Positions 25,217 to 33,476 are shown, counted from the first letter of the stretch. The stretch: DNA of 41,013 bases from an uncultured Lachnospiraceae bacterium (GCA_947174505.1 CAMWJF010000036.1:1-41013); one strand, 5' to 3'. Notes: generated from the letters alone by a model not told the origin. Numbers and translations: made by a program.

Positions 25217-27931
25217 TTATTTGGCCTCGTACCAGTCCGTTCCCGTGTGCAGATCAATTTCCAGCCGCACGGACAATTCCGCTGCCTGCTGCATCTGCTC
25301 CGTGAGAATCCGCCGTACCTGCTCTTCCTCCCCCGCCTCCGTCTCAATCAGCAGCTCGTCGTGCACCTGTAAAATAAGCCGTGATTTCAGATTCTCACCG
25401 TGCAGCTTTTCCCATACCCGGATCATGGCGATCTTCATAATGTCCGCCGCTGTCCCCTGAATCGGAGAGTTCATGGCTACCCGCTCGCCGAAGGAGCGCT
25501 GCATGAAATTGTTGGAGGACAGTTCCGGGATGGGCCGCCTGCGCCCATACATCGTTTTCACATATCCCTTTTCCTTCGCCTCCGCCACCATATGGTCCAG
25601 AAACTGTTTTACGCCCGGATAAGTCTCAAAATACTGTTCGATATATTCGGCCGCCTCCTTCTTGGAAATGCTTAAGTCCTGGCTCAGCCCAAAAGAACTG
25701 ATGCCGTAGACAATGCCGAAGTTGACTGCCTTGGCATTGCGCCTCTGTAAATCCGTTACCTCTTCAAAGGGCGTGTGGAACACCTTGGATGCGGTAATCC
25801 TGTGAATATCCTCCTCCATCCGGTAGGCTTCGATCAACTGTTTGTCGTCGGACATATGCGCCAGAATCCGCAGCTCAATCTGGGAGTAATCCGCATCCAT
25901 GAAAAGATACCCTTCCTGCGGCACAAACACCTTGCGTATCCGCCGTCCCAGATCCATGCGCATGGGAATGTTCTGCAGATTTGGCTCCGTGGAACTGATC
26001 CGCCCGGTGGCCGTAATGGTCTGGTTAAAGGTAGAGTGAATCCTGCCGTCTGCGGCGATACATGCTGAAAGCCCCTCCGCATAAGTGGACTTCAGCTTCA
26101 TCAGTCCCCTGTATTCCAATATATCAGATACAATCGGATATTCCGGCGCCAGCTTCTCTAACACATCCGCCGCCGTGGAATACCCGGTCTTTGTCTTCTT
26201 ACCGCCCTTGATGCCCATTTTTTCAAAAAGAATCTCCGCAAGCTGTTTGGGCGAATTAATATTGAAGGTACATCCTGCCTGCTCGCAAATACGCTGCTCC
26301 AGCTCCGTGATTCTCCCGGTCAGCGCCTCGCCGTAAGCCTTAAGCGCCGCAGGCTGCACCAGCACGCCATAGCTCTCCATATCGTGGAGCACCCGGGAAA
26401 GCGGCATCTCGATCTCATAAAAGAGCCCGTCCATTCCCTGTTCTGCCAGCCTGTCCCTAAGAACCTTTCCAGCCGCCAGACAGACATACGCCTGATAACA
26501 GGCATACTGCGCAAAAGCCTCCGGCTCCTTCTCATACGCCTGCGCGTAAGTGCCCTTCCCGCAGACCTGTGTCCTGTCCGGAATCGTCAGCGACAGATAC
26601 TCGCCAGCGATATCCTCCGTCTGGTAATCGCTCTTCAGAGGATTAATAAGATACGCCGCAATCAGAATATCAAAATATCTCCTATCCCGATAGGGTTTCA
26701 GCACATCCTGCGCGCCCGTTTCGCCGCGCCACATGCTCTTCTCCCCCGTCTCCTCTATCATGTCATAAAGAGATTTGATATCAAAAACAACAAGTTTACA
26801 TAACTCTTCCCTGTTGAGGGCCGTCAGGCGCTCCCTCAGATACGCCTCCGTCACCTCTCCCTGACAGGAAATAAATGCCACATTGTTTTCCTCCGGCGCA
26901 AGCGCAATACCCATACAGCCGTTTTCTTCTTTCCTGTCCCGGAAAACCGCAAGTCCGATCTCTGCGCCTTCCTTCTTCCTGCAGGAGAGGAAAAGCGCCT
27001 CCGCCTCCGCCCGGTCTGTCACGGTACGAAAATCCGCTTCCTGTCTGTTTGACACCGCCACATCCCTGGAAAAGCGGGACAGTATATTCTTAAATTCAAG
27101 CTGCTTACACAGCACATAAGCTTCTTCCGTATAAAAATCGCCGATCTTCGCCTGCCCGAAATCAAAAGGAATCTCCGCCTCCACGTTGATGGTCGCCAGC
27201 ACCCTGCTCAGGTCCGCAAGATCCCGGTTCGCCAGCAGGGATTCCCGGATCGACTTTTTGGAAATTTCCTCCGCATGGGCATAAATATTTTCAAGCGACC
27301 CATAGGTGACCATCAGCTCCGTGGCAGTCTTCTCCCCCACCTTCGGCACGCCGGGAATATTGTCCGCCGTGTCCCCCATCAGGGCCTTTAAGTCGATAAA
27401 CTGCATCGGATTTACCCGGTAGGCCGCCTCCACGTCCTTCGCATAGTAATCCTCCACCTGCGTTCTGCCGCCCTTTGTCTTGGGAATCCTGATTCTGATA
27501 TGGTCCGTCGCCACCTGCAGAAGATCCCTGTCGCCAGACACAAGAGAGACCTCCATCCCTTCCCTTTCCGCGCGTTTCGCAATGGTTCCCAGAATATCGT
27601 CCGCTTCCAGTCCCGCCTGCTCCACCACGCAGATTCCCATGGCGTGAAGCAGCTCCTTCATCACCGGCACCTGTTCCCTGAGTTCCGTGGGCATGGGCTT
27701 TCTCGTGCCCTTATACTCCTTGTAGATCTCGTGGCGGAAGGTAGGCGCATGGACGTCAAAAGCCACCGCCAGATAATCCGCCTGCTCCTCCTCCAGAATC
27801 TTAAACATAATATTTAAAAAACCGTATATCGCGTTCGTGTGGAGCCCCTGCCCGTTGGTCAGTTCCGGCACCCCGTAAAACGCCCTGTGCAATATACTGT
27901 GTCCGTCTATCAAAACCAGTTTTAAAGCCAT
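25217..27931 (-). CDS. polA: DNA polymerase I
   Basis: 904-residue family A polymerase. Residues 1-290 form the 5'-nuclease domain (LIDGHSILHRAFYG, DRDLLQ and the helix-hairpin-helix around GDTADNIPGVPKVG). Residues 300-480 have a 3'-5' exonuclease fold in which the usual Asp-x-Glu of motif I is replaced (EIGLAVF), so proofreading is probably lost, as in many Firmicutes. The polymerase domain has motif A DADYSQIELRILAH, motif B RRNAKAVNFGIVYG and motif C QVHDELLIE. The length is normal. The ribosome site before the ATG at 27931 is weak (GAGG). Confidence 0.97.
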   Translation of the reverse strand: MALKLVLIDGHSILHRAFYGVPELTNGQGLHTNAIYGFLNIMFKILEEEQADYLAVAFDVHAPTFRHEIYKEYKGTRKPMPTELREQVPVMKELLHAMGICVVEQAGLEADDILGTIAKRAEREGMEVSLVSGDRDLLQVATDHIRIRIPKTKGGRTQVEDYYAKDVEAAYRVNPMQFIDLKALMGDTADNIPGVPKVGEKTATELMVTYGSLENIYAHAEEISKKSIRESLLANRDLADLSRVLATINVEAEIPFDFGQAKIGDFYTEEAYVLCKQLEFKNILSRFSRDVAVSNRQEADFRTVTDRAEAEALFLSCRKKEGAEIGLAVFRDRKEENGCMGIALAPEENNVAFISCQGEVTEAYLRERLTALNREELCKLVVFDIKSLYDMIEETGEKSMWRGETGAQDVLKPYRDRRYFDILIAAYLINPLKSDYQTEDIAGEYLSLTIPDRTQVCGKGTYAQAYEKEPEAFAQYACYQAYVCLAAGKVLRDRLAEQGMDGLFYEIEMPLSRVLHDMESYGVLVQPAALKAYGEALTGRITELEQRICEQAGCTFNINSPKQLAEILFEKMGIKGGKKTKTGYSTAADVLEKLAPEYPIVSDILEYRGLMKLKSTYAEGLSACIAADGRIHSTFNQTITATGRISSTEPNLQNIPMRMDLGRRIRKVFVPQEGYLFMDADYSQIELRILAHMSDDKQLIEAYRMEEDIHRITASKVFHTPFEEVTDLQRRNAKAVNFGIVYGISSFGLSQDLSISKKEAAEYIEQYFETYPGVKQFLDHMVAEAKEKGYVKTMYGRRRPIPELSSNNFMQRSFGERVAMNSPIQGTAADIMKIAMIRVWEKLHGENLKSRLILQVHDELLIETEAGEEEQVRRILTEQMQQAAELSVRLEIDLHTGTDWYEAK

Positions 27932-28012
27932 GTGCCTCTAAACCTTTCTGTCTGTTTTACTTATATAGTAGAGCGCAAAGCATTCTTTGAATCAATGCAC
28001 AGACGCCCGATT

Positions 28013-28333
28013 TTAAACCGATACGATAATCAGCGCCGCAACAATCACCACCACAACGGCAGCCTCCAGCACCAAAAGGACATGCCTTAGAATACGGTTG
28101 ACACGAATTTTGTAACCTGCATCATCCAGCTTCCATGTAAGCGCTTTCTGCAGATTAAAATTATTACCCTGCTCGAGCTGCTCCAAACCCTCCGCCACCA
28201 GAAATTGGATGGATAGCTCCTCCATACATTCCGGGCAGTCCTCAATATGCTCCACGAACTCCGCCAGGCCCCTTCCGTCCAGTTCATCATTCAGGAAGGG
28301 CGGTATCTTCTTCTCTGCCTCTTTACAGTTCAT
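28013..28333 (-). CDS. Zinc-finger (zf-HC2) anti-sigma-like membrane protein
   Basis: 106-residue protein. The N-terminus starts NCKEAEKKIPPFLNDEL and has the HC2 zinc motif HIEDCPEC (about 29-36, ligands also from Cys3). A single membrane helix (about 84-105) ends the chain. zf-HC2 domains are typical of anti-sigma factors, which hold an ECF sigma factor at the membrane. No sigma factor gene is adjacent, and the chain after the membrane segment is absent, so this is an orphan or truncated form. It may regulate a sigma factor encoded elsewhere, or serve another purpose. Confidence 0.82.
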   Translation of the reverse strand: MNCKEAEKKIPPFLNDELDGRGLAEFVEHIEDCPECMEELSIQFLVAEGLEQLEQGNNFNLQKALTWKLDDAGYKIRVNRILRHVLLVLEAAVVVVIVAALIIVSV

Positions 28334-28440
28334 TACCCGCCCACGCCTTTCTGACAGGCTCTGCTTCTATGCGCCCATACAGATTTTATTATATACCATG
28401 ACAGACATATTTAAAAGAGGTTTTTCAAAGCCTCCGACGC

Positions 28441-28468
28441 AAAAAGGGCACCGTTCTTGCCGATGCCC
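28441..28468 (-). terminator. Terminator of the GH25 gene
   Basis: Stem GGGCA(CCG) at 28446-28453 pairs with TGCCC at 28464-28468, followed on the minus strand by TTTTT at 28445-28441. It lies about 30 bp past the GH25 stop. Confidence 0.65.
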
Positions 28469-28496
28469 ACTGTCATACATATCCTAATTTCTTATC

Positions 28497-29684
28497 CTAT
28501 TGTGCGGTCTCCTGCGTTGCTGCTCCTGCATCCTGTACCGTTCCTGTCTCCCCGGCTGGCTGCGCATCCGCTTCCTCCGCGGCTGCCGGCTGTGCCGGCG
28601 CTGCAATACCGTTGCCGTCCACCGTGTAGTCTGTGCCATCCACGTTTACGGTCACATTCCTCTGCAATGCGCCTGTCGCCGGATCATAATAATAGACATT
28701 GCCGTCGGGTCTGGTCACCAGGCCTCTGAGCATCACCGCATTCTCATCAAAGTAGTAATCCTGTCCCTCAATCGTCACATCCTCACGCAGGGCATGTCCG
28801 TCCGCGGTCGCCAGAAAATATCGCCCTGTCTCATCCTCGAACCAGCACCCCTTCTGTACGAAGCCGTTCTCATCCAGATGGTACTTCTTATCCTCCCAGT
28901 TTACCCAGCAGTTCCGCTGCATCCGATACCCCGCATAAAATACTGTCTGATCGCCGCGCGGTGCAAAGCCGTCCGCCACAATCAGCGATGCGTAATCCTT
29001 AAACTGATAATTCATATCCACCCGGGTAGGAATCCCCGCCACCTTGCCGTGGGAAGTATTCTGCCAGAAGGCCGCGCCACCGTCATACTCAAGGGAATCC
29101 GCATACTGCGCCACCCACTTGTCATAGCCGATATTGCCGATCTTGTCCCGGAACATATTCCGGCTGGAATACACCACCGGGTAGTAGCCGTTGGCCTCAA
29201 TGATCGAGCAGAACGCATTGATCAGCTCCTGAAGCTGCGCCTGCGACATATTTTTGTGGCAGGGAGCCTCCACATCATAGACCACCGGGTAATTCACCGT
29301 ATAATTACCAATCCACTGTAAAAGCTGGTTCGCCTCAGCCCTCGCCTGCTCTACGTTAGTCGCATAGGAATACAGGTACACACCGGTCCGCAGCCCGGCT
29401 CCGTTTGCACCCCGCATATTTGCATCAAAATAAGGGTCGATTCCCGAATTTGTACTCCCCGCTTTCACAAAGACAAAGGATACCCCCGAGGAGGGCACCT
29501 GGCTCCAGTCAATGCCCAGATTATGCTTGGACACGTCAATTCCTCTTGCAATGGAGCTGCCCGCTCCCACCGCCTCTGCCTTAAGCCCCGGCGTAAGTGT
29601 CAGCGCACCCGCCAGACACAGCGCGGCAGCCCGCTTTATTCCCCTGTTCCATCTATGTAATGCTGCGTTATTTGGTTTTATCAT
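28497..29684 (-). CDS. GH25 lysozyme with C-terminal wall-binding repeats
   Basis: 395-residue secreted muramidase. A signal peptide with basic start and hydrophobic core (about 10-36) precedes the GH25 domain (44-245). Catalytic acids are Asp50 (GIDVSKHN) and the Asp137/Glu139 pair in YDVEA. After 255 come choline-binding-like repeats rich in Tyr/Trp/Gly (CWVNWEDKKYHLDENG, YYFDENAVMLRG, VYYYDPATG). A Pro/Ala/Glu tail ends the protein. It cleaves the beta-1,4 bond between MurNAc and GlcNAc, probably for wall turnover. The promoter is at 29812-29840. Confidence 0.92.
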   Translation of the reverse strand: MIKPNNAALHRWNRGIKRAAALCLAGALTLTPGLKAEAVGAGSSIARGIDVSKHNLGIDWSQVPSSGVSFVFVKAGSTNSGIDPYFDANMRGANGAGLRTGVYLYSYATNVEQARAEANQLLQWIGNYTVNYPVVYDVEAPCHKNMSQAQLQELINAFCSIIEANGYYPVVYSSRNMFRDKIGNIGYDKWVAQYADSLEYDGGAAFWQNTSHGKVAGIPTRVDMNYQFKDYASLIVADGFAPRGDQTVFYAGYRMQRNCWVNWEDKKYHLDENGFVQKGCWFEDETGRYFLATADGHALREDVTIEGQDYYFDENAVMLRGLVTRPDGNVYYYDPATGALQRNVTVNVDGTDYTVDGNGIAAPAQPAAAEEADAQPAGETGTVQDAGAATQETAQ

Positions 29685-29946
29685 TTGTACTTTTTACCCG
29701 GCTGCTCCGCGCCGGATATTTCCCTTTCGTTTATTTACATTCCTGTTTCTTTTGTTTTTTCTTCGGACTGTTCCTCCATGTGCGTTCTGTTTGTAACATT
29801 TCTGTTGCAATATATTACATTTAGTCACATTTTGTAACAATCCTTAACAACTATATCATGTTTTTGCGGGAATGTATAGGAATTTCTGCGAAATTTCAGT
29901 GGAAATATCTGGAAAATATCTGGGCGTACCCCGAAAGCGTTTCTGT
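29685..29946. other. GH25 upstream region with promoter and TGTAAC motifs
   Basis: AT-rich intergenic region of 262 bp with no gene. It holds the GH25 promoter and a long 5' leader of about 120 nt. TGTAAC-N5-TGTTGC at 29792-29808 resembles the WalR-type direct repeat (TGTWAH-N5-TGTWAH) with mismatches in the second half, and another TGTAAC is at 29833-29838. Bases 29900-29923 carry a short direct repeat (AAATATCTGG). Confidence 0.4.
29812..29840 (-). promoter_or_regulatory. Promoter of the GH25 gene
   Basis: On the minus strand TTGTTA (29840-29835) is followed after 17 bp by TAATAT (29817-29812). This predicts a start near 29805 and a leader of about 120 nt. Confidence 0.6.
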
Positions 29947-31062
29947 TCACCCAGATAACTCCACAGTCTCACGACCAATGTATCTCCCTGCTTCTCCATG
30001 CAGAATCTCCAGCCGCCGCCAAAACATCTCCTCTATTTCGGGCTCCTTAACGAATAAATCAGTTCCCGGCTCTTCCACCTGGTTCAGCCCTATCTGGCGC
30101 ACCGCCTCCAGCGCTGCCTCACGCTGTGTCAGCTTTCTGTCCGTAACTGTCTGGCATCCGGCTCCGTCCACAGAATCATACGCCGAAAACGCCTGATTAA
30201 AGTCCATCAGATCATGCAGCCGCAATATTTTTCCCGTCCCATTGTCCGTCAAAAACCCCCAGTTCCCCCAATGCCGGTCCGTGTTTCCCACCAGATAGTC
30301 CAGAATATTCATCATATAAAAGGAGTAGGAATCCAGTTCCAAAACATACTGTATCACATCCATTTCCTGATTTGCCGCGTAGATTTCAAATGCTTCCCGA
30401 GAAATAATGCCGTAACGCAGACTGGTCATCAGCCTGCTCCTCGACACAGCCTGCCCCTCATATAGAAAAGGCTCATATCTCACCTGGTTACATCGAAAGC
30501 AGCGGCAGATCCGGCTGGCCAAAATCTCCCGTTCCACCGCCTTCGGATCACCGTCCTTCAATAGATAGAATCCGTCCGGTTCCCGGATCCACGCTTTCGG
30601 AAAGCAGCCGTTTGTGGAAGTGTCTCCGGCCAGAAGATGGGCGTTTTGCACCGTCATCTGCCGTCCACGCAGCGCAATATCCACGAAGGCGTTGCTGAGA
30701 TGATTCTCATATAAATTGATTTCCGCATAAGTAATTTTTTCTCCCGCTTCCCTTACCCAGTAAATATCCGTCAGCGACAGGCAATGATATGACAGCGCTA
30801 TGCGTGCACGCTCCCTGTCCGTCACAGCCTGTCCCATCCCTAAACTGTTCAGAATCTCTTTGGCATATTTTCTGTCAAGCGTAAGCACCCGCGTAGCACA
30901 CCAATAATAAAAATTGGTCACATTATCCACTCTGCGATCCAGTTCATCCGCCTGTTCCAAATATAAATTGCAGGGCATAAAGCGAGCCTGACAGATCTCA
31001 CATTCACCCTGCAATGAGATGGAAGCCACCAATTTTTCCCCATGCAAAATTTCATAAACCAT
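29947..31062 (-). CDS. HipA/CtkA-like protein kinase-fold protein
   Basis: 371-residue protein whose C-terminal two thirds show HipA-like kinase motifs. These are a glycine-rich segment NGCFPKAW (151-158), a probable ATP-binding lysine in YLLKDGD (169), the catalytic loop NTDRHWGN (260-267) and a metal-binding DLMDF (284-288). It looks closer to the CtkA type than to classical HipA. HipA proteins phosphorylate tRNA synthetases and are toxins in hipBA pairs, but no HipB antitoxin gene is adjacent. A strong promoter lies at 31107-31135. Function is unproven. Confidence 0.75.
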   Translation of the reverse strand: MVYEILHGEKLVASISLQGECEICQARFMPCNLYLEQADELDRRVDNVTNFYYWCATRVLTLDRKYAKEILNSLGMGQAVTDRERARIALSYHCLSLTDIYWVREAGEKITYAEINLYENHLSNAFVDIALRGRQMTVQNAHLLAGDTSTNGCFPKAWIREPDGFYLLKDGDPKAVEREILASRICRCFRCNQVRYEPFLYEGQAVSRSRLMTSLRYGIISREAFEIYAANQEMDVIQYVLELDSYSFYMMNILDYLVGNTDRHWGNWGFLTDNGTGKILRLHDLMDFNQAFSAYDSVDGAGCQTVTDRKLTQREAALEAVRQIGLNQVEEPGTDLFVKEPEIEEMFWRRLEILHGEAGRYIGRETVELSG

Positions 31063-31342
31063 AATCGCCTGTTCCGCCTTTTGATCTTCTGTTTATCGGT
31101 AAAAATATTATCGCCTCTCCCATAAAAATTGTCAACTCCACAGGCACAAAGAAAACTGCGAAATCACTCCCGCAGCCTCCTTTCACGCATGAATGGGGTT
31201 CCATGCGTGTTCCCCTTTTACAGGTTACATAATATCATATCTTTCAGGTGTTGAACAGTGTATGTCATCGCGCAAATACCGCGTAGAGGATATATGCTTA
31301 GTTTACATAATATTTATCCTATGTATCCATACCTCCGTCTTC
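31063..31342. other. Intergenic region upstream of the HipA-like gene
   Basis: 280 bp with no gene. It has the HipA-like promoter and a hairpin, CACGCATG at 31184-31191 with CATGCGTG at 31202-31209. No T tract follows it on the minus strand, so it is not a clear terminator for the membrane-protein gene. Confidence 0.6.
31107..31135 (-). promoter_or_regulatory. Promoter of the HipA-like gene
   Basis: Minus strand: perfect TTGACA (31135-31130), 17-bp spacer, GATAAT (31112-31107). The predicted start is near 31100, about 38 nt before the ATG. Confidence 0.85.
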
Positions 31343-31558
31343 CTAGACCCGCGACGACACAAATCCAATCACTCCTACAATAATTAAAATCGGCAATGCA
31401 ATATAAACCAATCCTGAAATCAGGAGCACAATTAAAAACAGCGGCGCCAGCACAAAGCAAACCATAATCTTTGTAACGCCCCATGCAGCACGGAAGGCAA
31501 ATACAGCAAGTTTCCCAAATACAGCAAGCATCAAGATACAAAATAATAAAGTAATCAT
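31343..31558 (-). CDS. Small hydrophobic membrane protein (71 aa)
   Basis: 71 residues with two long hydrophobic stretches (about 2-28 and 31-67), a short positive patch between them and almost no polar tail, so most likely a two- to three-helix membrane protein. No recognised family. The start at 31558 has AGGAGG upstream and overlaps the preceding micro-ORF by the 4-nt ATGA, so translation is coupled. It is the last gene of the fic operon. AT-rich, like fic. Confidence 0.75.
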   Translation of the reverse strand: MITLLFCILMLAVFGKLAVFAFRAAWGVTKIMVCFVLAPLFLIVLLISGLVYIALPILIIVGVIGFVSSRV

Positions 31559-31677
31559 CCTTTCTCCTCCTTTGAAATCCCTTTGATCAACAAATCCGCT
31601 TCCTGTTCACCACTCCTTTTCATAACTCTGTCCACACTATTCCTCCCCAAATTTATCAAGTAAAACTGAACATTCAT
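31555..31677 (-). CDS. Micro-ORF between fic and the membrane protein (40 or 26 aa)
   Basis: An open frame starts with ATG 3 bp after the fic stop and ends in TGA overlapping the start of the membrane-protein gene (ATGA). A GTG at 31635 has a much better ribosome site (GGGGAGG, about 6 nt spacing) and would give 26 residues, ending LLIKGISKEEKG. The peptide is charged, with no membrane segment and no recognised family. The tight packing on both sides supports real translation. Confidence 0.55.
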   Translation of the reverse strand: MNVQFYLINLGRNSVDRVMKRSGEQEADLLIKGISKEEKG

Positions 31678-31680
31678 GTC

Positions 31681-32412
31681 CTACATAAAATATTTGCACT
31701 TCTCGAAATAAAGCTGCTGCTCTTTTTCCAAAAGTATAATCAATTTATCCAGACTTTTTTCTTCCCTATATTCTTTCAATGCTTCCAGATACTCATTTCT
31801 GTTTGCATCTTCAATCACAACTGGCACAACACCATTCTTCAAGCACTCTCTAAAAAGAATCAGCCTTCCCGTCCTGCCGTTTCCGTTCTGGAAAGGGTGA
31901 ATACTCTCGTATCTTGCGTGAAACTCAGCTAATACAGAAATATTTACCTTCTGATTATTATACCAATCCATAAGTAAATACATCTCTTGAGCAACATTCT
32001 CCGGTCTAACAGTTTGATACATTCCAACCATATTAGGACGCTGCTTATAATCACCGATGGCATATCCGTTGGCACGGTCCTCAAATACTCCAGACTTTAG
32101 TTCATGATGGAATTGCTTTATCAGTTCTCCTGTTAATGGCTCATGCAAAGTATCAAGCATTTTATTGAACATAAGAAAATGGCCATTCATTTCCTCAATA
32201 TCTTTTGCCCTGTAATAATCATCTGATTTAGGCAGAATCCCATTATCAAACAAAGAAGCTGTCTGCTCTTCGGTAAGTGTGCTGCCTTCAATCTTATTGG
32301 AATTATAAGCAAGCAGGCGCTGCGTATATGCATATACACCTGATCTATCAAATTTTTCTCTTTCAATTTTAAATCTACTCAATACAAAATCCAAAAAATC
32401 TTTATTTTTCAT
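31681..32412 (-). CDS. Fic family protein (AMP-transferase type)
   Basis: 243-residue Fic protein. The core motif HPFQNGNGRTGR is at 172-183, with all catalytic and nucleotide-binding residues present. The N-terminal inhibitory helix is included in the same chain: SNKIEG (38-43) matches (S/T)xxxE(G/N), so this is a class II, self-inhibited Fic. Such enzymes transfer AMP, or other nucleotide parts, to Tyr/Ser/Thr hydroxyls. The ATG at 32412 has GAAAGG upstream and the promoter is at 32471-32499. It leads an operon with the micro-ORF and the small membrane protein. Confidence 0.92.
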   Translation of the reverse strand: MKNKDFLDFVLSRFKIEREKFDRSGVYAYTQRLLAYNSNKIEGSTLTEEQTASLFDNGILPKSDDYYRAKDIEEMNGHFLMFNKMLDTLHEPLTGELIKQFHHELKSGVFEDRANGYAIGDYKQRPNMVGMYQTVRPENVAQEMYLLMDWYNNQKVNISVLAEFHARYESIHPFQNGNGRTGRLILFRECLKNGVVPVVIEDANRNEYLEALKEYREEKSLDKLIILLEKEQQLYFEKCKYFM

Positions 32413-32470
32413 ATACTACCTTTCTCAATCGGATCCATTAAACTATAATTTCAAAGCTTATATATAAAAC

Positions 32471-32499
32471 ATTGTATGATAACTTTTCTTCATCATCAA
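32471..32499 (-). promoter_or_regulatory. Promoter of fic
   Basis: Minus strand: TTGATG (32499-32494), 17-bp spacer, TACAAT (32476-32471). The leader is about 50 nt. Confidence 0.65.
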
Positions 32500-32543
32500 G
32501 ATCCAATCTTTCCATATTGAACCGCTTTAAACTCTAATATCAT

Positions 32544-32572
32544 TTGCCTCTCACCAGAATCTCTGCTATAAT
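32544..32572 (+). promoter_or_regulatory. Promoter placed directly before the ATG at 32580
   Basis: TTGCCT (32544-32549), 17-bp spacer, perfect TATAAT (32567-32572). The usual start point, about 7 nt beyond, falls at or next to the ATG at 32580, so the transcript would have almost no leader. Confidence 0.65.
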
Positions 32573-32579
32573 AACAGCC

Positions 32580-33002
32580 ATGATGGCACAAAAAACCTAC
32601 CAGAAAACACTTTGTCTCTTTTACATACTGGCCCTGCTCCTCTGGAGCATCTGTTCCGGCGCATCTTCCGTCTCAGAGATTACGGATGCAGTATGCGACG
32701 CGCAGTTTTGTTATGTAAACCATTCTCCCGCCATCATTTCTAAAGCCAGGCACCTTCCCGTTCAGAAATATCTTACTGCGCGGGATTCTGGCACATCGGA
32801 GACATTGTCTGCCGCCAGGAACCGCAGCATAAGACCATTGTCACGCTCCGTAAGGCAGATCGCGGCACAGCTTTTTTCCTGCCGTCCGTCCGCAAATCCT
32901 CACGCCCTTTCCGGGCTGCTTTCGGCGCGGGAGATACCCTCACACAATCCCTGCGGCATCATTATCACAAATTATATTCACAGACAGGATGGTCAAAAAT
33001 AA
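32580..33002 (+). CDS. Putative small secreted or membrane-anchored protein
   Basis: 140 residues from ATG 32580 (a second ATG follows at once at 32583). A basic start and hydrophobic segment (about 8-25) look like a signal peptide or anchor. The rest is polar, with scattered Cys, and ends NYIHRQDGQK. From memory, short Lachnospiraceae proteins of unknown function end in a similar YIHxxDGxK pattern; this was not checked. There is no ribosome site and the promoter lies immediately upstream, so translation may be leaderless. An open frame upstream to 32544 crosses the promoter and is rejected. Confidence 0.5.
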   Translation: MMAQKTYQKTLCLFYILALLLWSICSGASSVSEITDAVCDAQFCYVNHSPAIISKARHLPVQKYLTARDSGTSETLSAARNRSIRPLSRSVRQIAAQLFSCRPSANPHALSGLLSAREIPSHNPCGIIITNYIHRQDGQK

Positions 33003-33171
33003 GCATCTTTTTTCACACATTTTATCCATGACATAGCACACAAAAGTAATACCCATGCAGGCACGGTATATCCGGAATCGCGCTGTTTTTTTGCTGTGCG
33101 GTCCTTACGGTTTCTGACCGGCCTGAACAGATAAAACATATGTAAATTGTGAAAAAGGAGATTATATAAAT

Positions 33172-33315
33172 ATGAATATCGGCGTTTTATTATTGATTAT
33201 AGTAGGCGGCGCCGCAGGCGGACTGTCCACTCTCTACATTGCGGTTTCCCTCTTCGGCGTGCTCGGTTATAAGATTTTCAGAAAAGTGAAATACGGAGCC
33301 TCCCTTTTCCATTAG
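33172..33315 (+). CDS. Small membrane protein (47 aa)
   Basis: 47 residues, shorter than most gene finders accept. One hydrophobic, Gly-rich helix (about 3-33, with VGGAAGG) is followed by a basic end (YKIFRKVKYG). The ATG at 33172 has AAAAAGGAGAT 9 nt upstream, a strong site. A terminator follows at 33335-33379. It lies on the same strand as the secreted-protein gene 170 bp upstream, perhaps in one transcript. No family recognised. Confidence 0.7.
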   Translation: MNIGVLLLIIVGGAAGGLSTLYIAVSLFGVLGYKIFRKVKYGASLFH

Positions 33316-33334
33316 AGGGATCTGCCGGATAAAA

Positions 33335-33379
33335 AGGGCCGTCACCTCAAATTTACAACTGCGTGACGGCTCTTTTTTT
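33335..33379 (+). terminator. Terminator after the 47-aa protein
   Basis: Stem AGGGCCGTCAC (33335-33345) with 33363-33373, one G-T pair, followed by a T run at 33373-33379. This supports transcription of the 47-aa gene. Confidence 0.88.
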
Positions 33380-33476
33380 ATACTTCTGTTATAATTCTTA
33401 CGCTGACATCTGCCCGGCGAATATCTCTGATACATAATTCATACTAAGTTACATATCCTATTTACGGGGTATTTTT

